Of a DNA stretch of 64,000 nucleotides, positions 9,180 through 19,819 are shown one piece after another. This DNA is from Croceibacterium aestuarii (GTDB lineage Bacteria; Pseudomonadota; Alphaproteobacteria; Sphingomonadales; Sphingomonadaceae). The notes under the pieces were generated by a model, which was not told the origin of the DNA, did no database searches, and saw nothing but the letters and a program-made list of their open reading frames with translations. Numbering within the stretch: position 1 is the first letter of the stretch; every line of letters begins with the position of its first letter. Both the position numbers and the translations under genes were made by a program. The DNA is taken from the NCBI RefSeq assembly GCF_030657335.1, contig NZ_CP131039.1:2744501-2808500 (forward strand), in the 5' to 3' direction.

Positions 9180-9807
9180 GGATAGTTGTTATGACGTTGG
9201 CACCCAGCTTCTTGCGGATGCGGGTGACGAAGACCTCGATCGTGTTCGAATCGCGGTCGAAATCCTGATCGTAGATGTGCTCGATCAGCTCGGTGCGGCT
9301 GACCACCTTGCCCTTGTGGTGCATGAGATAGCTGAGCAGCTTGTATTCCTGCGCCGTCAGTTTGACCGGCTCGCCGGCGCGCGTGACGCGGCCGGAGCGG
9401 GTATCGAGCCGCACGTCGCCAGCGGTCAGTTCGGAGCTCGCGTTGCCCGAAGCGCGGCGGATCAAGGCGCGCAGCCGGGCGATTAGCTCTTCGGTCTGGA
9501 ACGGCTTGGCGAGATAGTCGTCGGCCCCGGCATCGAGCCCGGCGACTTTGTCGGACCAGGAATTGCGCGCGGTCAGCACCAGGACGGGGAAGTTGCGCCC
9601 TTCCTTGCGCCACATGCCGAGCACCGTCAGCCCGTCGACCTCGGGCAGGCCCAAGTCCAGGATCACCGCGTCGTATTCCTCGGTGCTGCCGAGGAAATGG
9701 CCGTCTTCGCCGTCGGTCGAAAGATCGACCGCATAGCCGTTCTGCTCGAGAGTGTTCTTCAGCTGCTGGCCGAGGGTCGGTTCGTCCTCGACGATCAGGA
9801 TCCTCAT
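9130..9807 (-). CDS. Response regulator, OmpR/PhoB family
   Basis: 225-residue transcription factor. It has a receiver domain with the acidic pocket VEDE, the phospho-acceptor Asp in ILDLGLPEVDG, and KPF. A C-terminal winged helix follows (LTAQEYKLLSYLM, RTELIEHIYDQDFDRDSNTIEVFVTRIRKKLG). It is cotranscribed with the kinase downstream and probably with the PepSY protein upstream. That gene set resembles PhoPQ/BasRS-like envelope stress systems, although the stimulus is unknown. Confidence 0.95.
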   Translation of the reverse strand: MRILIVEDEPTLGQQLKNTLEQNGYAVDLSTDGEDGHFLGSTEEYDAVILDLGLPEVDGLTVLGMWRKEGRNFPVLVLTARNSWSDKVAGLDAGADDYLAKPFQTEELIARLRALIRRASGNASSELTAGDVRLDTRSGRVTRAGEPVKLTAQEYKLLSYLMHHKGKVVSRTELIEHIYDQDFDRDSNTIEVFVTRIRKKLGANVITTIRGLGYSLDDPDEPPRE

Positions 9808-9886
9808 CGTGTCTGTACCCCTGCTGTCGCGGCTCGTAGTTGGGCCTTGTACATGAACGCGTCAACCGGCGCGCCGTTTCCATGCC

Positions 9887-10210
9887 CTATTCGCGGATGT
9901 GCAGAATACGGGCGTTGCGGGCGTCGACATCGACCCACACCATGCGCCCCTTCTTGTTGTCGATGAACTTGAGCCGATAGGCCCGCGCCACTTCGTCCCA
10001 TTCGGGGGTCAAGTAATGCAGGTCGGGATTTCGCTTCTCGACCTGCGGCACGACGATGCGTTCGATCTGCCGCAGGGTGAGCACGTTGCCGGCGCGCATC
10101 TCCTCGCGCGCGCTGTCCTGGTCGCGACGCTGGTCGGCCGCCGCGGGTGCAGCAACCATTCCGGCCGCGAGCAGCGCTCCGGCGGCGAGGTTCAGGAGGG
10201 TGTTTCGCAT
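9887..10210 (-). CDS. PepSY domain periplasmic protein
   Basis: 107 residues with a clear signal peptide (LLNLAAGALLAAGMVAAPAAA) followed by one PepSY-like domain (ending MVWVDVDARNARILHIRE). It is the first gene of a three-gene set with a response regulator and kinase, 79 bp upstream of the regulator. PepSY proteins next to two-component genes often modulate the sensor in the periplasm, which is an inference here. Confidence 0.82.
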   Translation of the reverse strand: MRNTLLNLAAGALLAAGMVAAPAAADQRRDQDSAREEMRAGNVLTLRQIERIVVPQVEKRNPDLHYLTPEWDEVARAYRLKFIDNKKGRMVWVDVDARNARILHIRE

Positions 10211-10277
10211 CTTGCCCCCGTGCCTATGCGCCGCGCCTTGAACAACCTGTGAATGTCACCGCCGCTGGCCGTTCAGA

Positions 10278-10991
10278 TCAGCGGGTCATCTCGAACTTGA
10301 CGGTCAGGTTGACCTCGGTGGTCACCAGCCCCGGTTCGACCGGCGTTGTCTTCGCGTCGGCCGCCTGCAGGCGGGCCTCCGGCGCGAACGGACGCGGGCC
10401 GCCCGGCGCGACGCTCTCGTCGATTTCGAGCAGGCGCACGTCCGTATAGCCGGCCCACTTGGCGTATTGCGCCGCCTGCGAACGCGCCTTGTCGAACGCC
10501 GCCTTGCGCGCCTGGGCGCGCGGAGCGCTGTCGTCTTCGAGCGAGAAGTTCGGCCCGCCGATATCGGTCGCCCCGGCGGCGACCAGGGCATCGAGCACCT
10601 CGCCCGTCCTGGCGACATTGCGCAAGATGACGCTGACCCGGTTGGAAGCCTGGTACCCACGGAAGACCTGGCGCTGGCTCTGCTGGTCGTAGTCGTAGCG
10701 CGCGCCAAGGCTGATGCCGGTGGTCTGGATGTCGTCCGCCGCGATGCCGAGCGCCTTGATGCGCTTTACCACGTCGTCCATCGCAGCGGCGTTGCGCTGC
10801 ATGGCCTCGACGGCGGTCTGCGCTTCGGTGGTCACGCCGGAGCTGACGGTGGCGATATCGGGCTTGGCCTTGATCGTCTCCGAGACGCTCAGTTCGACCA
10901 CCGGGTTCTGCGCCGCAATCTGGATTTCGGCGGCAGCAGCGGGCGACGCCAGCGAAGCGGCGGCAATCAACGGCAGGGCAAAGCGATTCAT
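10278..10991 (-). CDS. SIMPL domain periplasmic/outer-membrane protein (DUF541)
   Basis: 237 residues from the ATG at 10991, with a signal peptide (MNRFALPLIAAASLASPAAAA). The SIMPL pattern covers the rest: VSVSETIKAKPDIATVSSGV-like N terminus, QTTGISLGARYDY, RVSVILRN and the C-terminal VNLTVKFEM. The family forms oligomeric periplasmic assemblies of unclear role (oxidative and envelope stress). It is divergent from uup. Confidence 0.88.
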   Translation of the reverse strand: MNRFALPLIAAASLASPAAAAEIQIAAQNPVVELSVSETIKAKPDIATVSSGVTTEAQTAVEAMQRNAAAMDDVVKRIKALGIAADDIQTTGISLGARYDYDQQSQRQVFRGYQASNRVSVILRNVARTGEVLDALVAAGATDIGGPNFSLEDDSAPRAQARKAAFDKARSQAAQYAKWAGYTDVRLLEIDESVAPGGPRPFAPEARLQAADAKTTPVEPGLVTTEVNLTVKFEMTR

Positions 10992-11085
10992 ATGGGTCTC
11001 CTTCGGCCGGCGATTGGCCTTGCCGGCATTACGCGCCGGTGAACCGGCTTGTTCCTCCCTGCGCCTGTCCCTAAGTGCGCGCGTC

Positions 11086-12912
<1,827 letters not shown>

Positions 12913-12997
12913 CCGCGGCGGCCCCGACGGCATGGGCGCGATTGCCCGCCGCTAAACATGGACCGGGTGTTACAGGGTCCAGAGGCAAAAAAGACGC

Positions 12998-13471
12998 TCA
13001 CGAAATGCGGTAAAAATCGGCCACCCGGTCGAGCGCAAGCCTGAGGACCAGCTTGCCGCTGCGCACTGGCCATTCGAGCGCACGTTCGGCCGCGGGCACG
13101 CTCTCGCCGGCGCAGGCGACGCGCCAGAGAATGTCTTCGAGCCCCTTGCCCGCCGCGGCGATGGCCCCGTCGAAGCGCTGGCGGGCGGCGATCTGTCTCT
13201 CGCTCGGGTTGAGGCCGCGCTGGCCCGTGCTGCGGATCCGCACCACGTCCCAACGCATCGTCACGCCGGGGGAAAGTCCCGCGCGCTCGTAATCGGCCCG
13301 CAGGCGTTCGCCGGCGATGAAAAGCCGATCGTCGAGATGGCCGCGGGCATAGAGCCAGGTGAGCGGAGATTCGGCCAGATTGACCGTGACACTGCGGCGA
13401 CGCGGCGCCGCGCCGCCACGATGGCGGGGTCCTTCGGGGGTCAGTTCACGTTGGACCAGTCTTCTCGTCAT
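12998..13471 (-). CDS. DUF6456-like protein
   Basis: 157 residues, uncharacterised. A basic N terminus of about 30 residues leads into a conserved block (ESPLTWLYARG, DDRLFIAGERLRADYERAGLSPGVTMRWD, then GKGLEDILWRVACAGESV and KLVLRLALDRVADFY). This resembles the DUF6456 family, which in many alphaproteobacteria is the C-terminal part of DNA-associated proteins. It is divergent from the XRE regulator, so both may share the operator at 13533-13551. Confidence 0.65.
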   Translation of the reverse strand: MTRRLVQRELTPEGPRHRGGAAPRRRSVTVNLAESPLTWLYARGHLDDRLFIAGERLRADYERAGLSPGVTMRWDVVRIRSTGQRGLNPSERQIAARQRFDGAIAAAGKGLEDILWRVACAGESVPAAERALEWPVRSGKLVLRLALDRVADFYRIS

Positions 13472-13502
13472 GCGAATCTCCAGGCGGCAGGGGACTCCGC
13501 TC

Positions 13503-13551
13503 TTGACAAGCGCGGTTCATGTAGGAAAGTATAATAACCAATTAGGTTATT
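13503..13551 (+). promoter_or_regulatory. Promoter-like region with a perfect inverted repeat (probable operator)
   Basis: TTGACA at 13503-13508 and TATAAT at 13530-13535 resemble sigma70 boxes, but the 21-base spacer is too long, so the -35 box is doubtful. AATAACC (13533-13539) and GGTTATT (13545-13551) form a perfect 7-bp inverted repeat with a 5-base spacer overlapping the -10 box. The XRE regulator starts 22 bases downstream, so autorepression is likely (inference). Confidence 0.55.
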
Positions 13552-13573
13552 CCGTCCGAGAGGGAGCGTAGCC

Positions 13574-14146
13574 GTGATCAACCGCATCCGCGACGTCCGC
13601 AAGCAGAAGGGGATGACGCTGGCCGACGTGGCGGAAGCCTGCGATCCGCCGACCACGCCGCAGACCATCGGCCGGCTCGAAACCGGCATGCGCAACCTCT
13701 CGCTCGACTGGATGAACCGCATCGCCGCCGCGCTCGGGGTCGAGCCCGAGATGATCCTCAAGGGCCGCGACGCCGAGACGCCGCAAGTCGTCGCCCGGCT
13801 CACCGACGCCGGGGCGGAGGCGCTCCCTGCTCCTCGCGATGCGATCCTGCCGACCGAGCTCGACAGCGGCGCACCGCTGCTGTGCCTCGTCGTCGAGGCG
13901 AGCCAGGGCGAATACCGCAGCGGCGACCAGCTGTGGCTGCGCCAACTGCCGGTCGAAGACGCGAGCAGAGCCATCAACCGCGACGTGCTCGTCCCCCGCT
14001 CCGGCGGACGCTTCGCTTTCGGCCGCCTGATCGACCGACGGGGCACGCTGGTCGGCTTGCTCCCGCCGGGCGCGGGCCAGCGGCAGGTGGTGATCGACAA
14101 CCCGGCCTGGCTTGCGGTCGCGGAAATGCTGGTTCGCAAGCTGTGA
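13574..14146 (+). CDS. XRE-family transcriptional regulator with S24-like C-terminal region
   Basis: 190 residues from GTG 13574, preceded by AGGGAG at 13560-13565. An N-terminal Cro/C1 helix-turn-helix covers about 4-60 (RIRDVRKQKGMTLADVAEAC, TIGRLETGMRN). The C-terminal half resembles a LexA/S24 beta-fold but lacks a clear GDSM serine, so self-cleavage is not expected. Its stop overlaps the glycosyltransferase start (GTGA), which implies translational coupling. This is a chromosomal host regulator, not part of the prophage. Confidence 0.85.
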   Translation: MINRIRDVRKQKGMTLADVAEACDPPTTPQTIGRLETGMRNLSLDWMNRIAAALGVEPEMILKGRDAETPQVVARLTDAGAEALPAPRDAILPTELDSGAPLLCLVVEASQGEYRSGDQLWLRQLPVEDASRAINRDVLVPRSGGRFAFGRLIDRRGTLVGLLPPGAGQRQVVIDNPAWLAVAEMLVRKL

Positions 14147-15327
14147 GGCGCTTGCTCTCGCTGGCGACGCTCTATCCCAACGCGCACAGTCCGCGCTTCG
14201 GCACCTTCGTCGCACGCAGCCTGGAGTCGCTGGCCGCGCGCGGCGACTGGTTGGTGACGGTGATCAATCCGATCGGCCTGCCGCCGCTGCTCTATGGCCA
14301 CTACCGCGAGCTCGCGCTGGCGGCGACAAACGGCGAAACGAACCGGGTGGAGATATACCGCCCGACGTTCCGCCTGCTGCCCGGGCTCAGCGGCAATTGG
14401 AACGCCAGGCTGATCGCGCGCAAGATCCTGCCGCTTGCCCGCCACCTGCACCAGGCCGCACCCTTCGACCTTGTCGACGCGCAGTTCTTCTATCCCGACG
14501 GGCCGGCGGCGGCGCGCATCGCCGCCGATCTCGGGGTGCCGCTGGCCATCAAGGCGCGAGGCGCGGACATTTCGTATTGGGGCGGGCGGCGCTCACCGCT
14601 TCGCCAGATGCGCAAGGCGGCGCGGCGGGCCGACCGGCTGTTGGCGGTATCCGACGCATTGGCGAACGACATGGAGGCGCTCGGCTTCCCCGCCGAGAAG
14701 GTTCGCGTGCACTACACCGGGCTCGACCGCGACCTGTTTCGCCCGCTCGACCGCTTCGAATGCCGAGTGCGGCTGGCGGAGCATTTCGGCTTCGCCCTGC
14801 CCCCCGGCGCCCCGCTGCTCGCCTGCGTCGGCGCGCTGATCCCGCGCAAGGGGCAGGCGTTTGCGATCGAGGCGCTGCCGGCGTTCCCAGAAGCGCACCT
14901 GCTGCTCGTCGGCAAGGGACCCGACGAAGCAAGGCTGCGCGCGTTGGCGGACCGGCTCGGAGTGGCCGGCCGCGTGCATCTCCTCGGTTCGCTCGACCAT
15001 ACCCTGCTGCCGGTACTGCTCTCGGCAGCCGATGCCATGGTTCTCCCCTCGGCCAGCGAGGGCCTGGCCAACGCCTGGGTCGAGGCAGTGGCCTGCGGGT
15101 GTCCGCTGGTCACCACCGACGTCGGCGGCGCGCGCGAACTGGTGCGCAGCGAGGCCGCGGGGACGATCGTAGCGCGCGACGCCGGGGCGATCGCGACGGC
15201 CTTAAAAGCGCTGCTGGCTCACCCGCCCGATCGAGACGCAGTCGCCGCCACCGCCGAGCGCTTCAGCTGGCCGGCCCACGCCGAAGCGCTGGCCGGTCTT
15301 TATGAAGATATCGTCGAAACGTCCTAG
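14143..15327 (+). CDS. Glycosyltransferase, GT4 family
   Basis: 394 residues, a GT-B retaining transferase that uses a nucleotide sugar. The N-terminal half begins VRRLLSLATLYPNAHSPRFGTFVA. The C-terminal half has GALIPRKGQ, LLVGKGPDEARLRALADRLG and the E-x7-E region (PSASEGLANAWVEAVACGCPLV). GTG overlaps the preceding stop by 4 nt. The acceptor is unknown; envelope or exopolysaccharide glycosylation is likely. The gene runs convergently into secF with a 4-nt overlap. Confidence 0.9.
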   Translation: MRRLLSLATLYPNAHSPRFGTFVARSLESLAARGDWLVTVINPIGLPPLLYGHYRELALAATNGETNRVEIYRPTFRLLPGLSGNWNARLIARKILPLARHLHQAAPFDLVDAQFFYPDGPAAARIAADLGVPLAIKARGADISYWGGRRSPLRQMRKAARRADRLLAVSDALANDMEALGFPAEKVRVHYTGLDRDLFRPLDRFECRVRLAEHFGFALPPGAPLLACVGALIPRKGQAFAIEALPAFPEAHLLLVGKGPDEARLRALADRLGVAGRVHLLGSLDHTLLPVLLSAADAMVLPSASEGLANAWVEAVACGCPLVTTDVGGARELVRSEAAGTIVARDAGAIATALKALLAHPPDRDAVAATAERFSWPAHAEALAGLYEDIVETS

Positions 15328-16283
15328 GCGGACTGCGCATCGGCGACGGCTTCGCCGGGCACGAAGCTGTCGCCGGTGACCCCGAGCCAGATCAGGATCG
15401 GCGCGGCCATGTAGATCGACGAGTAGGTGCCGACGAAGATGCCGAGCGTAATCGCCGCGGTGAAGCCGAACAGGCTCGCCGGGCCCAGAAGCAGCAGCGA
15501 GGCAAGCACCAGCAGGAGCGTCAGCGAGGTCATCACCGTGCGCGCCAGCGTCTCGTTGACCGAAAGGTCGAGCAGCTCGGGCAGCGGCATCTTGCGGTAC
15601 TTCTTCAGGTTCTCGCGGATGCGGTCGTAGACCACGATGGTGTCGTTGAGCGAATAACCGATGATCGTCAGGATCGCGGCGACGATCTTGAGGTCGAATT
15701 CGAGCTGGAACAGCGCGAACATGCCCAAAGTGAGACTGACGTCGTGGAACAGCGCGAACAGCGCGCCGACGCCGAATTGCCATTCGAAGCGCACCCAGAT
15801 GTAGATCGAGATCGCCAGCATCGCGAGGCCAAGAGCCCACATCGCGGTGCTGAACAGCTCGCCCGAGACCTTGCCCGAAACGGCAGAGAGGTCGTCGATC
15901 CGTGCGCCGGGGAAGTTGTTGGTGATCGTGTTGGTGACCTGGCTGGTCATCGCATCGGAGGCCTTGGGATCCTCCTGCACTTCGGGCGGAAGCCGGAAGC
16001 GGATGTTGACCGACTTGGGCCCGTCGGCGTTCTGGATTACCGGCTCCCCGTAACCGAGCGAGCCGACCTTCTGGCGAAGCTCCGCAATGGGTGCATCGCC
16101 AGCGCCGGTGAAGGTTACCTGGACCTGCTGTCCGCCCACGAAGTCGACCCCGAGGTTGAGGCCGCGGGTAAAAACCAGCGTCAGACTGGCGGCGATCAGG
16201 ACCATGCTGATCACGTAGAACGGCACCCGCCAGCGCAGGAAGTGGATGTTGGTGTTGTCGGGAATCAGCTTGATCAGGCGCAT
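15324..16283 (-). CDS. secF: Protein translocase subunit SecF
   Basis: 319 residues, six TM segments. Typical landmarks are the LGVDFVGGQQVQV periplasmic entry, GYSLNDTIVVYDRIRENLKKYRK, and the final TM block with DLSVNETLARTVMTSLTLLLVLASLLLLG. It works with SecD to drive late steps of Sec export with the proton gradient. It lies 12 bp downstream of secD in the yajC-secD-secF operon. Confidence 0.97.
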   Translation of the reverse strand: MRLIKLIPDNTNIHFLRWRVPFYVISMVLIAASLTLVFTRGLNLGVDFVGGQQVQVTFTGAGDAPIAELRQKVGSLGYGEPVIQNADGPKSVNIRFRLPPEVQEDPKASDAMTSQVTNTITNNFPGARIDDLSAVSGKVSGELFSTAMWALGLAMLAISIYIWVRFEWQFGVGALFALFHDVSLTLGMFALFQLEFDLKIVAAILTIIGYSLNDTIVVYDRIRENLKKYRKMPLPELLDLSVNETLARTVMTSLTLLLVLASLLLLGPASLFGFTAAITLGIFVGTYSSIYMAAPILIWLGVTGDSFVPGEAVADAQSA

Positions 16284-16295
16284 AGCTTGTGTCCG

Positions 16296-17900
16296 TTAGA
16301 TCCTGATGTCGCTCGGGCGCGCCTTGCGCAGCCACTGCGCCACCCACATCCGCGTCAGGGTGACGCCGGTGAAGACCGAGGTGAACAGCCCGACGATCAG
16401 CACGATCGCGAAGCCCTTGACCGGGCCCGAGCCGAACATGAAGAGCAGAACCCCGGCGATGAAGTTGGTGATGTTGGCGTCGTAGATCGCCCGGCTCGCT
16501 TCCTTGTACCCGTTTTCGACAGCGGCAATTACCCGCCTGCCGCGCTTTCGCTCTTCGCGGATGCGTTCGTAGATCAGCACGTTGGCGTCGACCGCGGCGC
16601 CGATGGTCAGCACGAAACCGGCGAGACCGGGCAGCGTCAGCGTGGTCTTCATGATCGACATGATGCCGACCAGCATGAGCACGTTAAAGACCAGCGCTAT
16701 CGTCGCATAAACCCCGAAACGGCCATAGGTCAGGATCATCAAGACGATGACCAGCCCGGCACCGATTCCCATTGCGAGGAGGCCCTTGGCAATCGAGTCG
16801 GCACCCAGTTCGGGGCCGACAGTGCCCTGCTGGATCACCGTAAGATCGACAGGCAGCGCGCCCGAGCGCAGCGAGATGGCGAGGTTGTTGGCGCTCTCGA
16901 CCGTAAAGCCGCCGGAAATCTGCGCCGTCCCGCCGAGAATCGGCTCGTTGATGTTCGGCGCCGACAGCACTTTGCCGTCGAGGATGATGGCGAAGGGCTT
17001 GTTGACGTTCTGACTGGTCAGGTCGGCGAACTTGCGCGCGCCCTGGCTGTCGAAGGTGATGTTGACGATCGGTTCGTTGGTCTGCTGGTTGAACGACTGC
17101 TGTGCGTTGGTCAGCATGTCGCCGCGAATCCCGCCGAGCCGCTTCACCGCGATCGCCTGGCCGGCATAGGGCGAACTCGGATCGTAAGGTACTATCTCGC
17201 TGCCCGGAGGGGCGATGCCCTGCTGAATGTCGGATTGCAGAGCGGTCGTATCGACGAGCTTGAATTCAAGGTTGGCGGTCTGGCCGAGCAGATCCTTGAG
17301 CGCCTGCGGATCGTCGAGGCCGGGGACTTCGACCGAGATGCGGTTGTCGCCTTCGCGGATGATGGTCGGCTCGCGCGTGCCGAGCGCGTCGATGCGCTTG
17401 CGCACGACCTCGGTGGCGCTGTCCATCGCCTGGTCGACTGCGAGCTTGAGGCCGGCTTCGGTCTGCGTCAGGACGAACTTGTTGCCGTCGACGACATCGA
17501 TGGTCCAATCGCGCTGGCCCGACAGGCCGGCGCCGGTGGTCAGCGGCTCGATCAGGTCGCGCGCACGGTCGACCTGGGCCGGATCCTGCAGCACGAACGA
17601 GAGCTTCCCGCCTGTGGCCGAGAAACTGCCGGTGCGGATACGCGGTTCGGCCTGGCGCATCGACGCGCGGACCGATTCTTCCATCGATTCGAGCCGCTGC
17701 TTGGCGACCTGCGTCGGCTGCGCCTCGAGCAGGATGCGGCTGCCGCCGGCCAGATCGAGGCCAAGGTTGATCTGCGTATCGGGCAGTGCGGAGGGCCACG
17801 TGCCGCCGGTGTGAACGACCAGCGAGGGAATGGCGGCAAGCGCGGCGAGGATGGTCAGGGACCACAGCCAGATACGGCGCCAGCGGGGAAAATCGAGCAT
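16296..17900 (-). CDS. secD: Protein translocase subunit SecD
   Basis: 534 residues. An N-terminal TM, the large periplasmic P1/P4 domains (LGLDLAGGSRILLE at the start, TIIREGDNRISVEVPG) and five C-terminal TMs with GAAVDANVLIYERIREERKRG are all intact. It forms a complex with SecF and YajC at SecYEG. It lies 26 bp downstream of yajC. Confidence 0.97.
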   Translation of the reverse strand: MLDFPRWRRIWLWSLTILAALAAIPSLVVHTGGTWPSALPDTQINLGLDLAGGSRILLEAQPTQVAKQRLESMEESVRASMRQAEPRIRTGSFSATGGKLSFVLQDPAQVDRARDLIEPLTTGAGLSGQRDWTIDVVDGNKFVLTQTEAGLKLAVDQAMDSATEVVRKRIDALGTREPTIIREGDNRISVEVPGLDDPQALKDLLGQTANLEFKLVDTTALQSDIQQGIAPPGSEIVPYDPSSPYAGQAIAVKRLGGIRGDMLTNAQQSFNQQTNEPIVNITFDSQGARKFADLTSQNVNKPFAIILDGKVLSAPNINEPILGGTAQISGGFTVESANNLAISLRSGALPVDLTVIQQGTVGPELGADSIAKGLLAMGIGAGLVIVLMILTYGRFGVYATIALVFNVLMLVGIMSIMKTTLTLPGLAGFVLTIGAAVDANVLIYERIREERKRGRRVIAAVENGYKEASRAIYDANITNFIAGVLLFMFGSGPVKGFAIVLIVGLFTSVFTGVTLTRMWVAQWLRKARPSDIRI

Positions 17901-17926
17901 GTCTGCGGCTTATCCTGCGTCGGAGC

Positions 17927-18244
17927 TCAGTCGTTGGCCGGCTTGCCGCCGGGAGGCACGACATCGCCTATCGTCTGCTTGATCACCTTGACGCGCACGC
18001 CCTGAGCGATGTCGACCTCGGCATAGTCGTCGTCGACCTTGACCACCTTGCCGACAATGCCCCCGGCGGTGACAACCTGGTCGCCCTTCTTGACCGAGGC
18101 GATCTTGGCCTTGTGTTCCTTCTGCTGGCGCATTTGCGGTCGGATGATCAGGAACCAGAAGATGGCGATCATGCCGACGATCGGCAGGAAACCGGTCCAG
18201 CCGGGTGCCGAGCCCGCGGTTCCGGCGGAAAGGATATCAAGCAT
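17927..18244 (-). CDS. yajC: Preprotein translocase subunit YajC
   Basis: 105 residues with one TM (TGFLPIVGMIAIFWFLIIRP) followed by QMRQQKEHKAKIASVKKGDQVVTAGGIVGKV, the YajC signature. It is first in the yajC-secD-secF operon. It is an accessory subunit of the SecDF complex. Confidence 0.95.
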   Translation of the reverse strand: MLDILSAGTAGSAPGWTGFLPIVGMIAIFWFLIIRPQMRQQKEHKAKIASVKKGDQVVTAGGIVGKVVKVDDDYAEVDIAQGVRVKVIKQTIGDVVPPGGKPAND

Positions 18245-18416
18245 TACTCTCGCCCATTATGATCAGGTGAAGTGGTGTTGCGAAGCGGCTTGTGAAGGGG
18301 GCCAGGGCCGCCCGTGCACCGAACGGCGAGGCGCGTAGCAGCAATGCAACACTGGTGCAATCAGCCCGGGTTGCCTTGCCACGAGGTCCGCCTTATAGGC
18401 CCGGCCTCCACTGGAA

Positions 18417-18493
18417 CGGGACGTAGCGCAGCCTGGTAGCGCATCACACTGGGGGTGTGGGGGTCGCAGGTTCGAATCCTGTCGTCCCGACCA
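18417..18493 (+). tRNA. tRNA-Pro(GGG)
   Basis: 77-nt cloverleaf with CCA encoded. The acceptor CGGGACG pairs with CGTCCCG, the D arm is GCGC/GCGC, and the anticodon loop CTGGGGG gives anticodon GGG. The T arm contains GGTTCGAATCC. Its first half closely resembles the interrupted tRNA-Pro(TGG) at the prophage end. Confidence 0.97.
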
Positions 18494-18759
18494 GTGGCAC
18501 GAGACTCGGGAGTGTCTGTGGACATTCCACGTCGACCTGCCCCACGCGAAGACCGTCGCGGCGCGCTCGAACCCCCTTGCGCAAGCATATCTCTGGCTCC
18601 TGCGCGAAGGCAGCCGCCCACGATCCGCCGCATTGCAGCGACTCGACGTTGTTACGCGGCCACGCGATTCGATCGAACGGCCACCTGCGAAGAAATCACT
18701 TTCCTACACGAACCATATCGGTTCATGTATTCTCTGCTCATAACCAAGCGGAGTCTCTC

Positions 18760-19173
18760 ATGCCCCTGCTCGATGGCCTTATCGGCCCCATCGCATCTAT
18801 CATCGACAAGGTCATCCCCGACAAGGCCGCGCGCGAACGGGCCAAGCTCGAACTGCTGCAACTGGAAGGCTCGCAGGAGCTCAAGCAGCTCGAGGCGCGC
18901 CTGTCTGCCATCGTCGCCGAAGCGCAGTCGCGCGACCCGTGGACCAGCCGCGCCCGGCCGAGCTTTCTCTACGTAATGTACGCCATGATCCTCTGGGCTC
19001 TGCCGATGGGTCTGATCGCCGCTGTCCGCCCCGAAGCCGCCCGCGACATCGCTGCCGGAATGAACGCTTACCTCTGCGGCCTGCCCGAACCGCTCTACGC
19101 CCTCTTCGGCACCGGTTATCTCGGCTATACGGCGGCTCGGCAGTGGGGAAAGGTCAAGGCGGCGGAGACATAG
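18760..19173 (+). CDS. 3TM holin, GTA_holin_3TM type
   Basis: 137 residues. An N-terminal amphipathic and charged region (GLIGPIASIIDKVIPDKAARERAKLELLQLEG) is followed by SRDPWTSRARPSFLYVMYAMILWALP and a second hydrophobic segment ending TGYLGYTAARQWGKVK. This is the pattern of the holin family used for gene-transfer-agent release. No endolysin or GTA structural genes lie nearby, so it is either an orphan lysis gene or works in trans with a GTA cluster elsewhere (inference). The ATG is chosen by homology; the frame is open upstream. Confidence 0.8.
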   Translation: MPLLDGLIGPIASIIDKVIPDKAARERAKLELLQLEGSQELKQLEARLSAIVAEAQSRDPWTSRARPSFLYVMYAMILWALPMGLIAAVRPEAARDIAAGMNAYLCGLPEPLYALFGTGYLGYTAARQWGKVKAAET

Positions 19174-19266
19174 GTCGGCCAGGGTTCCTTCGCCTCAGCC
19201 CAGCCGGCGTTATGCGTCCAAAGTGCCCCTTCCCCGCGCGTGGGCAGCACTCGGCATGCCCCGAAC

Positions 19267-19668
19267 TCACCAATAGGGCACGGCTCCGTAAGCTCCGTAG
19301 TATCCGTAGATCGAGTCGCCGTATGCTAGGTGCTTGGGACCGCCAAGCTCGGCGATCTCTGCCGCTTCGTAGTGCGGCGCACCGTCGAGGGCCGACTTGT
19401 CCAGGGGAATCACGAAGCCGCCCTTCTCGACGTCGTAGTCGAGCAGCGACCAGGGCACCGGGTGAAACCTTTCGCCGATGCCGAGAAAGCCGCCGAACGA
19501 CATGATGGCGTAGATCGTCTGCCCACCGACCTTCTCGATCGATAGGTCGTCGATATGTCCGAGGTGGTCGCCCTCGCGGTTGTAGACCCGGGTGCCGACG
19601 ACCCGGCTCGACAGGATGAGGTCGTGTCCGGAGATATGCTGCGTCTGCTCTCGTGCTGTCGGTTCCAT
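19267..19668 (-). CDS. PRC-barrel domain protein
   Basis: 133 residues from the ATG at 19668, which has AGGAG 7 bases upstream on the coding strand. The PRC-barrel spans about 15-85 (LILSSRVVGTRVYNREGDHLGHIDDLSIEK, FGGFLGIGERFHPVPWSLLDYD). The C-terminal tail is Gly/Tyr-rich (YGYYGAYGAVPYW). Such stand-alone PRC-barrel proteins are common in alphaproteobacteria and often linked to stress responses; no specific function is established. Confidence 0.85.
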   Translation of the reverse strand: MEPTAREQTQHISGHDLILSSRVVGTRVYNREGDHLGHIDDLSIEKVGGQTIYAIMSFGGFLGIGERFHPVPWSLLDYDVEKGGFVIPLDKSALDGAPHYEAAEIAELGGPKHLAYGDSIYGYYGAYGAVPYW

Positions 19669-19819
19669 GCCTGCGCTCCTCTCTTCAAAAGGGATTGCTG
19701 GACCAACGCGCGACCAACCGATTGGCTCCTCCACCGGCGGCCGAGAAAACCGGCAGTTTGACCCGGCGGCGAACCTTCGGCTTCTTCCCCCTGACGCGCC
19801 TTCCCGCTAATCCGAGCGC

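Noticed and set aside
15744-18005. Long plus-strand open frame of 753 codons
   Set aside because: Antisense to secD/secF and yajC; its composition is the reverse-strand shadow of high-GC coding sequence.
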